In this document: piece by piece, positions 1 to 11,617 of the stretch
Layout: each line of letters begins with the position of its first letter
Position numbering within the stretch: the first letter of the stretch is position 1
Source of the DNA: Armatimonadota bacterium
Lineage (GTDB): Bacteria > Armatimonadota > UBA5829 > DTJY01
Length of the DNA: 64,000 nucleotides
Reading direction: 5' to 3'
NCBI GenBank assembly: GCA_029907255.1
Contig: JARYMF010000015.1
Location: 1-64,000, forward strand
The notes under the pieces: generated by a model
Database searches by the model: none
The model's input: only the letters and a program-made list of their open reading frames with translations
Told to the model about the DNA's origin: nothing
Made by a program: the position numbers and the translations under genes

Positions 1-1111
1 TCCGCGCCAAACGCATATAACCCGGCGCTTCGCATTTTTCATATGGATGATGCTGACAGTTTGAAATGGGACAAATACGCACTCGAACATTTTTGCGAGG
101 TTTAGTAATTTTTGGAGGCTTCTCCGTCCATTGATATGCAAGCGTGTCTATTAATTTGTCTGGATACTTCTTTTCAACCTCTTCGGCAATAGCGTTTACA
201 AAACGAAGCAGCAAACCCGAGGGAGCGCCTTCTTCTTCATCAATAGCCCTACATTTCTCACACTGACAATTGTTATACCAATCATTCTGAGAAACAGAAT
301 ATATTTTCGCACTTGGCCGCTCTTCGATCCACCTAAGCACGGTCTCTGTGGCTATTTTCACAACGTCAGGGTTACTCATACAAAGCTGAGTATGATCGTT
401 GGTTCGCTTGCCATCAATCATTGAGTAATATTCAGGATGGTCTTGCCAATATTTTTCAAGGGGAACAAGAGCAGCAAAGGTATGAACAAAGTAATGATAT
501 TCTACCTTTCCGCCTCTTGCCTTGTCCAGCTTCGTTCCATTCCCGTTAACTCGGTTACGCGCAGCCCAACCCGCGTCGAAAGCCCCTGTGTAATAGGGTT
601 CACGATACTCGAAATCTGGTTTCTGGACTATATCAAGCGGCCCAAGAATTACCGTTGGCTTTTTTGGTATATAGCTAACGCTGGGTGTATACCATCTGCA
701 TCCAAGAACCTCCTCTAGGAACGCATATACACCATACATTGTTCCTCTAAGCCGCCCACCGACAATCACCAAATGGGGCCCTGCAGTCTTAATTGTAAAA
801 CCCTCATCTCCGAGGTCTTCAATATCGATTGAAACACCTAAAGATTTAGCAGTATTCCCATCGCCCAAGACTATCATTCGTTTTGGGCACCATCCACTTT
901 CTGTTACTAAAGGGAATTGGGCTCCGGTTATCTGATGCAAAAAGTTTGATAACTCTCTTGCCGCATGTTTTTCCGAAGGCGAAGCATTCATTGATAAAAC
1001 GATTGTGTATTCGCTTCGGCCATTCTCAGCGAGTTTAATGCCATCCGCGTGCCCCTGAACTACCATAAATGCAAGCAAAACCGCTAAAGCAAAAGCATAC
1101 CCAAATTGCAT
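1..1111 (-). CDS. Secreted DUF4838-type carbohydrate-active protein, 3' end beyond window
   Basis: The minus-strand frame from ATG 1111 stays open to base 1, so about 370 N-terminal residues are visible and the C-terminus lies outside the window. It starts with a hydrophobic signal peptide (about residues 1-22, FALAVLLAFMVV). A domain like the N-terminal domain of GH20 enzymes follows (about 30-145), with EKHAARELSNFL, GTMYGVYAFLEEVLGC and RWYTP. The next part resembles DUF4838 proteins, with YHYFVHTF and SQNDWYNNCQCEKC. Such proteins are usually exported and encoded near polysaccharide-degrading enzymes; the substrate is unknown. A purine-rich AAGGGGGG ribosome site precedes the ATG. Transcription probably starts from the promoter/palindrome at 1152-1180. 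The family call rests on recalled motifs, not on a search. Confidence 0.75.
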   Translation of the reverse strand, partial: MQFGYAFALAVLLAFMVVQGHADGIKLAENGRSEYTIVLSMNASPSEKHAARELSNFLHQITGAQFPLVTESGWCPKRMIVLGDGNTAKSLGVSIDIEDLGDEGFTIKTAGPHLVIVGGRLRGTMYGVYAFLEEVLGCRWYTPSVSYIPKKPTVILGPLDIVQKPDFEYREPYYTGAFDAGWAARNRVNGNGTKLDKARGGKVEYHYFVHTFAALVPLEKYWQDHPEYYSMIDGKRTNDHTQLCMSNPDVVKIATETVLRWIEERPSAKIYSVSQNDWYNNCQCEKCRAIDEEEGAPSGLLLRFVNAIAEEVEKKYPDKLIDTLAYQWTEKPPKITKPRKNVRVRICPISNCQHHPYEKCEAPGYMRLAR

Positions 1112-1151
1112 TTGAACCCCCCTTAAAAAACTTCTTATGCCTTGTTTTGCT

Positions 1152-1180
1152 ATTCTATGCTTGACAAGTATACTTGTCAA
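1152..1180 (-). promoter_or_regulatory. Sigma-70 promoter overlapping a perfect 20-bp palindrome
   Basis: Bases 1161-1180 form a perfect palindrome, TTGACAAGTATACTTGTCAA. Read on the minus strand, its first six bases (1180-1175) make a consensus -35 box TTGACA. A 17-base spacer leads to TAGAAT at 1157-1152. The start codon of the DUF4838 gene lies about 40 bases further on. A dyad covering the -35 box and most of the spacer is the usual place for a repressor operator, so substrate-controlled repression is likely. The cognate regulator is not in the window. Confidence 0.65.
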
Positions 1181-1307
1181 TTACCTTACCATGCCATTAT
1201 AAAGAGTCGTTTTGTAAAACACTTCGCCACCTTTTTTGCACCCATTTTAGGCATATGAAATAGGCGGGTATATTTGTTAAAAACAGCGCTTCTACAGGAC
1301 AGAAACC

Positions 1308-1643
1308 ATGAACAGCGAAGTCATCCTGATACGACAAGCAGGATTGGGGCATGGAGACCCACAATTAGGAAGTATACTTCTTATCAATTTCTTAGAGATC
1401 TTAAGCGAACGCCCCCAGTTGCCCCGCTATATTGTTCTATTAAACGAAGGCGTTACTTTGGCACAAGAAGGGTCGAACGCAATCGAACAATTAATGAAGA
1501 TTCAAGGACGTGGTGTAGAAATAATAGCATGTCAAACAAGTGTTGAATATTTTGCTCTTGAAGATAAAATATGCGTTGGTGAGATTGGAAATATGCAGCG
1601 AATACAAGACATACTTCTTTCTCACCAAGTGCTCACTATATAA
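1308..1643 (+). CDS. DsrE/YedF-like small protein
   Basis: A 111-residue protein with the DsrE/DsrF-type fold. It resembles the C-terminal domain of the selenium-metabolism-linked protein YedF: VLLNEGVTLAQEGS near residue 45, then IIACQTSVEYFALEDK and CVGEIGNMQRIQDIL near the C-terminus. The N-terminal TusA-like domain found in full YedF proteins is absent. Members of the superfamily handle sulfur or selenium through cysteine persulfides; Cys residues lie near positions 75 and 90. The start at ATG 1308 follows an AGGAC-type ribosome site. The gene converges on serS with only 20 bases between them. The link to selenium is inference, but it fits the TGA-containing gene at 27466-27630. Confidence 0.6.
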   Translation: MNSEVILIRQAGLGHGDPQLGSILLINFLEILSERPQLPRYIVLLNEGVTLAQEGSNAIEQLMKIQGRGVEIIACQTSVEYFALEDKICVGEIGNMQRIQDILLSHQVLTI

Positions 1644-1663
1644 AATTTTGCAACATTCTTTTT

Positions 1664-4302
<2,639 letters not shown>

Positions 4303-4370
4303 TCGGCTCTCCCTTCTTATTATTTCGACCGCCCAGCTTCGGTCGCATTTTTAAAAAACAAACATGGGTA

Positions 4371-4399
4371 ATTATACTTACGATAAAGTATGACGTCAA
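4371..4399 (-). promoter_or_regulatory. Sigma-70 promoter of the hexomutase-serS unit
   Basis: On the minus strand TTGACG (4399-4394) and a perfect TATAAT (4376-4371) are separated by 17 bases. The predicted start near 4364 gives a leader of about 60 bases before the hexomutase ATG. The leader can fold a short hairpin with CGACCG/CGGTCG arms around 4325-4345. Confidence 0.7.
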
Positions 4400-4444
4400 G
4401 CCAATACAAGGATTTAAAATAAGCAACTTGCTATCAATTAACAC

Positions 4445-4465
4445 AAAAATACCCAATCTTGGGTA
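4445..4465 (-). terminator. Rho-independent terminator after the PEP carboxykinase gene
   Basis: Bases 4450-4465 are an inverted repeat, TACCCAA-TC-TTGGGTA. On the minus strand it is followed directly by a run of five T (4449-4445). It lies about 65 bases past the pckG stop codon, where an intrinsic terminator is expected. The two-base loop is tight, so the top pair probably opens. Confidence 0.6.
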
Positions 4466-4531
4466 TCCCTATCATCTAGTTCTTTCCCCGAAGATTGGGC
4501 AAATATTTGACAAATAGCTTTGGCCTGTTTT

Positions 4532-6289
4532 TTACTTTGTCAAACGGTCGGCAAGAGCTTCGTGTTCCTCCCATATACCAAGTGGAAGTGAGTAGCCGAA
4601 TTGTTGGAACCAGGCAGTTTGGCTATCTAACTCATCATACCACGCATCTTTATCAATATATAACAATTCCTCCATCGTCTTCTCAGATACCTTATCCTCT
4701 ATGCCTGTCAAGTCTATTGCATTTTTGGTTGGCATATAACCAATGGGCGTCTCAATAGCATCTCCTTTGCCCTTGCATCGGTCCACAATCCATTTAAGAA
4801 CGCGAATATTATCACCAAAACCTGGCCAGAGGAATTTTCCATCCTCACCTTGGCGGAACCAGTTTACCCGGAATATTTTTGGCGGGTCTTTAAGTCGTTT
4901 GCCCATCTCAAGCCAGTGTGCAAAATAATCTGCCATGTTATAACCACAGAACGGCAACATAGCCATGGGGTCGCGGCGAACTATCCCCTGCTGACCCAAT
5001 GCAGCAGCTGTTGTCTCAGATGCCAAAGTTGCACCAACATAAGTGCCATGCTGCCAGTTGAATGCTTGGTAAATTAAAGGAGCTAATCTTGCACGCCTTG
5101 CGCCAAAAATAATCGCTGAAATTGGTACTCCCTTAGGATCCTCCCAATGTGGCGAAATGCACGGGCACTGAGATGCTGGTGCCGTAAAACGAGCATTAGG
5201 ATGTGCTCCTTTTTCGCCGCATGCTGGCGTCCACGGCTGACCTTGCCAATCTATACCATGTTCAGGTGGAGGATCATCATGACCTTCCCACCAAACAGTG
5301 CCATCTGGCCTGATGAGCACATTTGTGTAAATTGTATTACTTGCTATAGTTCGCATCGCGTTGGGATTGCTTTTGCTGTTTGTCCCTGGCGCAACGCCAA
5401 AAAATCCTGCTTCTGGATTTACCGCCCAAAGCCTACCATCGGGACCTATGCGCATCCAAGCGATGTCATCGCCTACGGTCCAAACTTTATATCCGCTGAA
5501 TTCTTTTGGGGGCACTAGCATTGCAAGGTTTGTCTTTCCGCATGCGCTGGGAAAAGCTCCGGCAATGTACGTAACCTCACCGTCAGGGCTCTCAACCCCC
5601 AAAATCAGCATGTGCTCAGCCAACCAACCTTCTTTCCGTCCCAAATAGCTTGCTATTCTAAGTGAGAGGCATTTCTTCCCCAAGAGAACATTTCCGCCAT
5701 AACCCGAACCAACGCTCCATATTGTATTATCCTCGGGGAAATGGCAAATGAACCGCCTCTCAATATCTAGCTCGTGTTTCGAATGCAAACATCGGGTAAA
5801 GTCGCCAATTGACTCTAGTTCGTCGAGAACCAGATTCCCCATGCGGGTCATAATACGCATGTTTAGCACAACATAAATGCTATCCGTCAGCTCAATTCCA
5901 ATTTTTGAAAATGGAGAACCTGGAACGCCCATAAGAAATGGAACGACGTACATCGTTCTGCCCCTCATCGAACCCTTGAAAAGAGCACCCAGGCGAGTAT
6001 AGGCGTCCTTAGGTGACATCCAATTGTTCGTTGGGCCAGCGTCCTCTTCTCTTTCGGTACAGATGAAGGTCAGATGCTCAGTACGTGCGACATCATTTGT
6101 TGCCGTCCGGTGGTAGACGCAACCAGGCAACTTTTCTTGATTTAGCTCTATTAGCTCACCAGTGCTTAATGCTTCGCGTGTCAGGCGTTCCTTTTCTTCG
6201 ACAGAGCCGTCGCACCAGACGACTTCGTCTGGTTCGCACAGCCTTGCCATTTTCTCTACCCACTCTTCAGCTGTTTGCCGTACTCCCAT
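4532..6289 (-). CDS. pckG: Phosphoenolpyruvate carboxykinase (GTP)
   Basis: Catalyses the GTP-dependent interconversion of oxaloacetate and phosphoenolpyruvate, the first committed step of gluconeogenesis. The GTP-class P-loop PSACGKTNLAML lies near residue 250. The kinase-2 segment VGDDIAWMRIG, MGVPGSPFSKIGIEL and the guanine-binding FRVNWFRQGEDGKFLWPGFG are all present. Length of about 585 residues fits the GTP class and not the shorter ATP class. A GTG at 6295 is in frame, but AGGAAG touches it. The ATG at 6289 is spaced correctly from that ribosome site, so I start there. The gene stands alone, bounded by hairpins at 4445-4465 and 6359-6396. Confidence 0.96.
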   Translation of the reverse strand: MGVRQTAEEWVEKMARLCEPDEVVWCDGSVEEKERLTREALSTGELIELNQEKLPGCVYHRTATNDVARTEHLTFICTEREEDAGPTNNWMSPKDAYTRLGALFKGSMRGRTMYVVPFLMGVPGSPFSKIGIELTDSIYVVLNMRIMTRMGNLVLDELESIGDFTRCLHSKHELDIERRFICHFPEDNTIWSVGSGYGGNVLLGKKCLSLRIASYLGRKEGWLAEHMLILGVESPDGEVTYIAGAFPSACGKTNLAMLVPPKEFSGYKVWTVGDDIAWMRIGPDGRLWAVNPEAGFFGVAPGTNSKSNPNAMRTIASNTIYTNVLIRPDGTVWWEGHDDPPPEHGIDWQGQPWTPACGEKGAHPNARFTAPASQCPCISPHWEDPKGVPISAIIFGARRARLAPLIYQAFNWQHGTYVGATLASETTAAALGQQGIVRRDPMAMLPFCGYNMADYFAHWLEMGKRLKDPPKIFRVNWFRQGEDGKFLWPGFGDNIRVLKWIVDRCKGKGDAIETPIGYMPTKNAIDLTGIEDKVSEKTMEELLYIDKDAWYDELDSQTAWFQQFGYSLPLGIWEEHEALADRLTK

Positions 6290-6358
6290 ACTCACTTCCT
6301 CTCGTTAATTTATGCAAATACCATTGGTTTTCTAATTTATTGGTGCAAGTATTTGAAA

Positions 6359-6396
6359 GGCCGAATATCCGCCATGTCCATGGCGGGTATTCGGCC
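6359..6396 (-). terminator. Long inverted repeat, probable terminator after the GH172 gene
   Basis: Two 18-base arms starting GGCCGAATA and ending TATTCGGCC pair over 17 Watson-Crick pairs and one G-U around a two-base loop. The stem lies between the GH172 stop (6520) and the pckG start. On the minus strand it is followed by TTTCAAAT, a weak U-tract. It most likely ends GH172 transcription. It might instead sit in the pckG leader, because no clear promoter is visible between hairpin and pckG. Confidence 0.5.
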
Positions 6397-6519
6397 CTCC
6401 CAGATGCATGATTCCCTGTTGGAACGCCTTCGGGCCGCGTACTTATCTCAAATTACGTGTTTGGTAATAGATTAACTTTAATGATAAAAGAAACTGTGCA
6501 AGAAAGTCAAGGGTAAGCT

Positions 6520-7566
6520 TTACCTTGGCCATCTCATTTGGATTGGCAACATGTTTGGGAATCTTGCATGCGGTTCCGTTTGATACCAATAGGCAGTCGA
6601 CGCAATATCATCTTGAAGTGGCTGATATTTCCAGTTTGGCCACCATCCTAAAGCCTGAATTGTAACACGCAAATCCGTTTCAAAACGAATAGGGTCAAGT
6701 ATATGCCAACGATAAAGTCCATGTTTAGGTACTTCACCAGGCTCTTTCCTCCACAGAGGATACCCAAGAAAAGGCGTCGAGTAAGTATCACCAAAACACC
6801 ATGCGCCGCCAAAGTAATCCTCAGTGCCCGTGCCACAAATTGTTGGTTCGTCCTTGTCACCGTCTATATAGAACTTTACTTCGCCTTCTCCCCACCAGCC
6901 ATTTGATAATTGTGTCCAAGCGAGATATGTGCCAACGTAGTGTCCTTTACCAATTACGTTTTCCAAAATAGTATGCTCGGGCTTTTCCTTTGGAGTAATT
7001 GACCGCCGCCATTGAGCATGAAAATATCCAACATCCTCAGGAATATCATCTAATTCATACGTAATCTGGTAGAAAAAGCCGGCTATCTCCTCCCATCGCT
7101 GGTTCTCTATTTCAATTCTAGCCTTCTTTCGAAAAGGCATTGGCCAATATGAGTTGAAACCTCCATTCGGGTTCACAGCAATTGGGATAGAGCTAATGTT
7201 CACTCGAAGCGCATGGCCATTGGCAAAGAAATCCCCCAGGGGAACCTCGACCGACGGCATTTCTTCGTCATCCCAGAACATCCGAAGTATGCAGTCTCGA
7301 TATGCTTTTGTATCAACAGTAATCCAAATGTGCCGAATAACACCCGGACCTTCAATATTGGCAAGCACCGTATTCGATTCTTTCGGAAGCGTTATGCAGG
7401 GACGAACTTTCCAGCCTTTTCCGAGCCAAGCAGCGGCATTTGCTTCGTCTGGGACCTCTAATGCACCTGCCCCTTTTTTGCCTTCAGGATTTTCAGCAGA
7501 GATACTGCGCGTTTTGCCATCTGCAAGCCGCGCTATATCAAATAACCCATATGGAAGCACTGTCAT
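6520..7566 (-). CDS. DUF2961 / glycoside hydrolase family 172 protein
   Basis: This 348-residue protein belongs to the DUF2961 family, now classed as GH172, which includes enzymes acting on fructofuranosides and arabinofuranosides. Recognisable parts are the opening SISAENPEGKKGAGA and GPGVIRHIWITVD. Also seen are FWDDEEMPSVEVPLGDFFANG, NPNGGFNSYWPMPFRKKARI and the acidic GTGTEDYFGGAWCFGD. Families of this type act as ring-shaped oligomers of double jelly-roll units. No signal peptide is visible, so it is probably cytoplasmic and may act on imported oligosaccharides. ATG 7566 follows a strong AGGAGGAATT site. The exact substrate cannot be inferred. Confidence 0.85.
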   Translation of the reverse strand: MTVLPYGLFDIARLADGKTRSISAENPEGKKGAGALEVPDEANAAAWLGKGWKVRPCITLPKESNTVLANIEGPGVIRHIWITVDTKAYRDCILRMFWDDEEMPSVEVPLGDFFANGHALRVNISSIPIAVNPNGGFNSYWPMPFRKKARIEIENQRWEEIAGFFYQITYELDDIPEDVGYFHAQWRRSITPKEKPEHTILENVIGKGHYVGTYLAWTQLSNGWWGEGEVKFYIDGDKDEPTICGTGTEDYFGGAWCFGDTYSTPFLGYPLWRKEPGEVPKHGLYRWHILDPIRFETDLRVTIQALGWWPNWKYQPLQDDIASTAYWYQTEPHARFPNMLPIQMRWPR

Positions 7567-7727
7567 GATTTTAATTCCTCCTCCCGACCATTAAAAAATA
7601 AAGATGACGCCATTCTGGGGTAACAGACACCACTAAATACGAGATGGCACCTAAATCTTACCGTTTTGTTTGAAACACATTGCCCCAAACCTGCTCAAAA
7701 TGATTTTGGCATACGATTACTATGCTT

Positions 7728-10388
7728 TCAGAAAATATGCCGTACGTCTGTTTCTGAGAGATCTTTGACTGCTTTTACATCAGCCTCAACAGGCTTGCCC
7801 GCCCGCAAAAGTTTAGTTCCTCCAGCTAAATAAGCTTTACTCACCAAGCCGTCTTTTAAGCTTATGAAAGCCGCCTCGGCATCTGTTTCAAAATCGAGAA
7901 ACTTTATCTTTTTCCCCGCTCTATCTGTTTGAACGAAATAATCTATTCTACCATTTGCGAATTGTATTTCAACGCCAACTGTTGTGTTTTCCTGTCCAAC
8001 ATAGATATCGAGGGGCTTTACCCTGTTTATTGGGCATACTTCTCCGGCTTTTACAGGAAAGAATATATATAGAAATCTGGCTTTGCCTTCCTTTTCTAAA
8101 GAAAAAATTGGGGTTGGCACTGGCCGCACCTTGTAACCTCCTGCAGGGACCCAACCTTGGACTGGATCTTCTCGTCCAGAGACGATTTTGACACGAAGTT
8201 TATCATCAAAAAGAGGAATGATTGCAAGATTTGCGCTTTCTTTATTTTCTGTGATTACCATCTTTGTAAATTCATCTAGGCTAGCTCCATCCGCATCTAG
8301 GTGAAAAATGCTCTCATAACGATGTGGTTCCTTATCGTCTGGATTTAGGAAATCAGTTATTATCCAATACTCGGGCTTAACAAAAAATATGCTACGAGTG
8401 TGAACGACCTTGATCTTATTGTTTTGGCCATAGCCCTCATCGTAGGTACCCGAAGCATAATCGAAACCGTCACTTGTTATCCATTTGTTCGGAAGAGGCT
8501 TGGAAACTACATACTGTTCTCTTGGCCGCCCAGCTCGATGTTGCCCTTCTCCGTCTACCATGACCGTGTTATGCGACGGAGTTGTAATAATATACCTGCG
8601 CCACTTTGAGCTATCATAAGGATAGTTGCCAGGGTCAACTAGATGATACTTTCCATGAGCGTAGATGACTATGCTCAACTTATCTTCATGTTGGTGTCCA
8701 TACCCAAATGGTCCAGCATCCATCATTAAGTACAGGTCTTCCTTTTCCCAACCTGAGCGCATGATTAGCTGCCCAGAAAATGGAAGCGCTATTGACCCAA
8801 CCGAAGGCTTTGTTCCTTGCTTTCCCTCAGTTGCTACCCATTCGTAATCCTTACGCTCCGGGAAATACTGCAATGCTTCTTTGAGAAATCCCCTTATATT
8901 TGTTCGATTTCCGTCATTTAACCCTGGCAGGCAACCGTCTGGCATTGAAGCTAACAGATTGTAATCATACATTTTTTGCAATTTCTTGATATAATCACTC
9001 GGCATTGCAATGTCGTTCATTTTTGCAACTTCCCATGCCATCCGGAAGTTGATTAAACTCACCTGGTGATATCCACTAGAGAGCTCAATTTGTGCGCCAT
9101 CTGGATAAACTTGCCTATCAAGTTCGCGGTAAAGTCTTTCGATAGCAGTCCTTCGCCACTCAGCTGAATCCTTGAATTCAGGGAATATAACGCCAATATG
9201 CATTAGGCCATTAGCTTCCATTGTAAGCCAATTCCCACCGGTTGGATATTTCATAAGCTGTTGAGCATGTTCTTTGAACAACTTAAGCATAGTAATTAGA
9301 GCTTCATCAGAAAATGAAGGGGACGTTAGGAATCTATGGTATATCTCCATCCATGTTTGCCCTGCGCGAATTCCGCTCTCGATAGTGCGCCAAGTATACG
9401 TCTGGTTTCCAGAAGTGTATTTTGGCGATGGACAATTTCGCACCCAGTGAAGCAATTGGCGAACAAACTCTTCAGCATATTTCTCTTCTCCGGTATCCCA
9501 ATAAGCACGACTGAGCTCCACCCATCCATGGTGACGATTTAGCTGCCACGGCCACTCGCGATAGTCAATTGGGTTTAGGTTCCAATCTATATCGCCATTA
9601 AACTGATGTCGGACGCCAACGCTTATCACATTATGATGAAGATTTAGATCAGCCTCCGTTGTATTAACGCTCTCAGGTCTTGATTTATGATTTGGGCGTG
9701 AATGCGGGTCTATTTTCCAAACGGGTTTCTTGCGGTTGCGCATGTACTCAGCCAGCTTGTGTTTCGCCAATTCTAAGTTGCCGAGATTAATAGCTTCTTT
9801 TACACTTTCAAGCCCTGTTCGTTCTAAGTCAATGCTTTCGAATAGCTCAGCATCCGTTGTCCATGGGCCATGGCGGTCAGTTAAATGCAAATCCGCAATG
9901 TTGAGCACTGCCTCTGGATGCGGCTGCATATTCCATCCTTCTGCCGTAAACATTAGATAGTCTATCTTTTGGAAACCCACAGGAAGGCGAGAACGACTCA
10001 GCTCATTAAAATGTATAACGAAATGCTTCCATCCCTCCCAATCAACCTTAATAGGTATGTTAAAGTAATCGCTACCTTCACTTTCTGAGTTTTCCGAACC
10101 TAAAACAATCATAAAGGCAGAACCAGTTGCTTTTTTGGAATGTAAAGCAAACTCTAAGCAACTGAAATTGCTCCAATCATGCGGAATATTTTCTGTTTTC
10201 ACAACCGCCGATTTCGACTGGTCCCATTTCGCGGAAGGTGAACCATTATAAGTTAAAGCAGGGTCTGCAATCAGGCCTTGCCAAGATGAAAGGTCCGATA
10301 GATTACATAGTTCAAAAGATTTTGCTAGCATGTTGGACCTATCCGATAAGAAAAGCAAAATAAAAATAAGAAAAATAAAGAGCTTCAT
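7728..10388 (-). CDS. Secreted heparinase II/III family polysaccharide lyase
   Basis: An exported protein of about 886 residues. A signal peptide (LFIFLIFILLFLS) is followed by a beta-sandwich carbohydrate-binding-like region (about 40-170). An (alpha/alpha) toroid comes next, carrying the Heparinase_II_N-type segment with NRHHGWVELSRAYW and WLTMEANGLMHIG. The C-terminal heparinase II/III beta domain starts near residue 545, with DAGPFGYGHQHEDKLS and SHNTVMVDGEGQ. The family cleaves uronic-acid-containing polysaccharides by beta-elimination; the conserved Tyr/His of the GYGHQHEDK segment fits that chemistry. I start at the second ATG (10388) because AGGAG is seven bases upstream of it; the ATG at 10394 would be too close. 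The substrate (alginate, heparan-like or other) is not determined. Confidence 0.88.
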   Translation of the reverse strand: MKLFIFLIFILLFLSDRSNMLAKSFELCNLSDLSSWQGLIADPALTYNGSPSAKWDQSKSAVVKTENIPHDWSNFSCLEFALHSKKATGSAFMIVLGSENSESEGSDYFNIPIKVDWEGWKHFVIHFNELSRSRLPVGFQKIDYLMFTAEGWNMQPHPEAVLNIADLHLTDRHGPWTTDAELFESIDLERTGLESVKEAINLGNLELAKHKLAEYMRNRKKPVWKIDPHSRPNHKSRPESVNTTEADLNLHHNVISVGVRHQFNGDIDWNLNPIDYREWPWQLNRHHGWVELSRAYWDTGEEKYAEEFVRQLLHWVRNCPSPKYTSGNQTYTWRTIESGIRAGQTWMEIYHRFLTSPSFSDEALITMLKLFKEHAQQLMKYPTGGNWLTMEANGLMHIGVIFPEFKDSAEWRRTAIERLYRELDRQVYPDGAQIELSSGYHQVSLINFRMAWEVAKMNDIAMPSDYIKKLQKMYDYNLLASMPDGCLPGLNDGNRTNIRGFLKEALQYFPERKDYEWVATEGKQGTKPSVGSIALPFSGQLIMRSGWEKEDLYLMMDAGPFGYGHQHEDKLSIVIYAHGKYHLVDPGNYPYDSSKWRRYIITTPSHNTVMVDGEGQHRAGRPREQYVVSKPLPNKWITSDGFDYASGTYDEGYGQNNKIKVVHTRSIFFVKPEYWIITDFLNPDDKEPHRYESIFHLDADGASLDEFTKMVITENKESANLAIIPLFDDKLRVKIVSGREDPVQGWVPAGGYKVRPVPTPIFSLEKEGKARFLYIFFPVKAGEVCPINRVKPLDIYVGQENTTVGVEIQFANGRIDYFVQTDRAGKKIKFLDFETDAEAAFISLKDGLVSKAYLAGGTKLLRAGKPVEADVKAVKDLSETDVRHIF

Positions 10389-10563
10389 CTTCATTCTCCT
10401 CTAGGAATTCTTGCGCATGCATTGTACACCAATCGCTCGGTGCAAGACAATAAGCCTACCTACTTTGATGGATAAATCGCTCACATTCAAAATCAGGTTT
10501 AAGAATTGCTGCGTTTAGGAAAGCATTAAATGCAAATTTGAAACAATTTGGGAGGAAAAGAAT

Positions 10564-10785
10564 ATGGCTACCGTTGCGATAATTGCCTTAATTTTGGTGA
10601 TAATTGGCGCTCTAAACTGGCTACTTGTAGCGCTCTTCAATTTCAACTTAGTATCTGCAATTTTTGGAGAACGTAGCGCGGCGGCGAAGGTAATTTATGT
10701 TCTCGTGGGAATCGCAGGGCTTTATACAATCTACCTGTTGACCTTGATTCCAAGCGCTATGGCACAGTCCAGACCGGGTTATTGA
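10564..10785 (+). CDS. DUF378 small membrane protein
   Basis: A 73-residue protein with two hydrophobic helices (about residues 3-24 and 38-58) and the family pattern GALNWLLVALFNFNLV-AIFG, then VYVLVGIAGLYTIYLL after a basic loop. DUF378 proteins are small inner-membrane proteins of unknown function found across bacteria. GGGAGG six to eleven bases upstream supports ATG 10564. It is a lone plus-strand gene between the lyase and the DUF1080 gene. The C-terminal tail is polar (SRPGY). Confidence 0.85.
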   Translation: MATVAIIALILVIIGALNWLLVALFNFNLVSAIFGERSAAAKVIYVLVGIAGLYTIYLLTLIPSAMAQSRPGY

Positions 10786-10866
10786 CAACACCCCAACCCG
10801 CAGTGCATAAGTTTGTGTAAGTAGAAAGGCTAATTAAACCTTTCCACAAAACTGGAATTCTTTTGC

Positions 10867-11559
10867 TTACGGCGAAAGTTGTCGAACCCAAATGTTTCGA
10901 TAACGAACGCGGTTCCCGTGGTCTTGCAACATAATTGGACCAATAGCAGCCTTTTCGCTTCCCAGCGCGGCAGCAGTTGCTCCAGGAACTTCTAAATTAT
11001 CGTGAATTAGCACACCATTTTGGAAAACGGTCAATCGCGCTTTGCTAGTTTGCTTTCCTTCGGCATCAAATTTCGGTGCATGGAAAACTATGTCGTAAGT
11101 TTGCCACTGCTCAGGAGGTCTGCACGCATTTACCAATGGAGCTGCAACACCATAAATGGCGCCACAGTCGTTGTCCTGACTCTTAAGACCATACGAATCT
11201 AATACTTGTATCTCAAACTTGCCTTGGAGGTAAACTCCGCTATTTGCACGTGCTTGGCCCTTTGCATCCGCCATTAGAGGCAGCCAAAACTCGATATGGA
11301 GCTGACAGTCACCGAATTCTCGCTTAGTGCAGATGTTGCCAGTACCTGGAACAACTTCCATATACCCATTCTCCACCTTCCATTTTGCTGGACCGTTCGA
11401 GCTTGCGCTAACCCACTCGGAAAGGCTGGAACCGTCAAATAGCACAATAGCATCCGCTGGACGAGTTTCGTCCCCGGTAAATAAAGGGTCTGTAGAAGCA
11501 AAAGAAGCACCATCTAAAAATAGAAAAACAGTAAACAAAGCTATCTTGAAAATAGACAA
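10867..11559 (-). CDS. Secreted DUF1080 protein (3-keto-disaccharide hydrolase type)
   Basis: A 230-residue exported protein with a signal peptide (IALFTVFLFLDGASFA) and one concanavalin-like jelly-roll domain of the DUF1080 family. Diagnostic parts are LFDGSSLSEW near residue 42, KWKVENGYMEVVPGTG, CQLHIEFWLP, ANSGVYLQGKFEIQVLDSYG and CGAIYG. The C-terminus closes with IMLQDHGNRVRYRNIWVR. Characterised members hydrolyse 3-keto-glycosides made by Gfo/Idh dehydrogenases. A Tat-exported Gfo/Idh protein and a Tat-exported isomerase-like protein at 17953-20171 fit such a pathway. The start is TTG 11559, supported by GGAGGG six bases upstream. Confidence 0.85.
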   Translation of the reverse strand: MSIFKIALFTVFLFLDGASFASTDPLFTGDETRPADAIVLFDGSSLSEWVSASSNGPAKWKVENGYMEVVPGTGNICTKREFGDCQLHIEFWLPLMADAKGQARANSGVYLQGKFEIQVLDSYGLKSQDNDCGAIYGVAAPLVNACRPPEQWQTYDIVFHAPKFDAEGKQTSKARLTVFQNGVLIHDNLEVPGATAAALGSEKAAIGPIMLQDHGNRVRYRNIWVRQLSP

Positions 11560-11617
11560 AGTAAACCCTCCAAAGTAATTAGAATTAAAATTTTCGCCAA
11601 AACTTTGAATGATGCAA

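Noticed and set aside
437-718. Plus-strand 93-codon frame at the left edge
   Set aside because: It is antisense to the DUF4838 gene, which has clear family motifs across the same bases.
10824-10844. Short hairpin after the DUF378 gene as a terminator
   Set aside because: The stem has only six pairs and no T-run follows.
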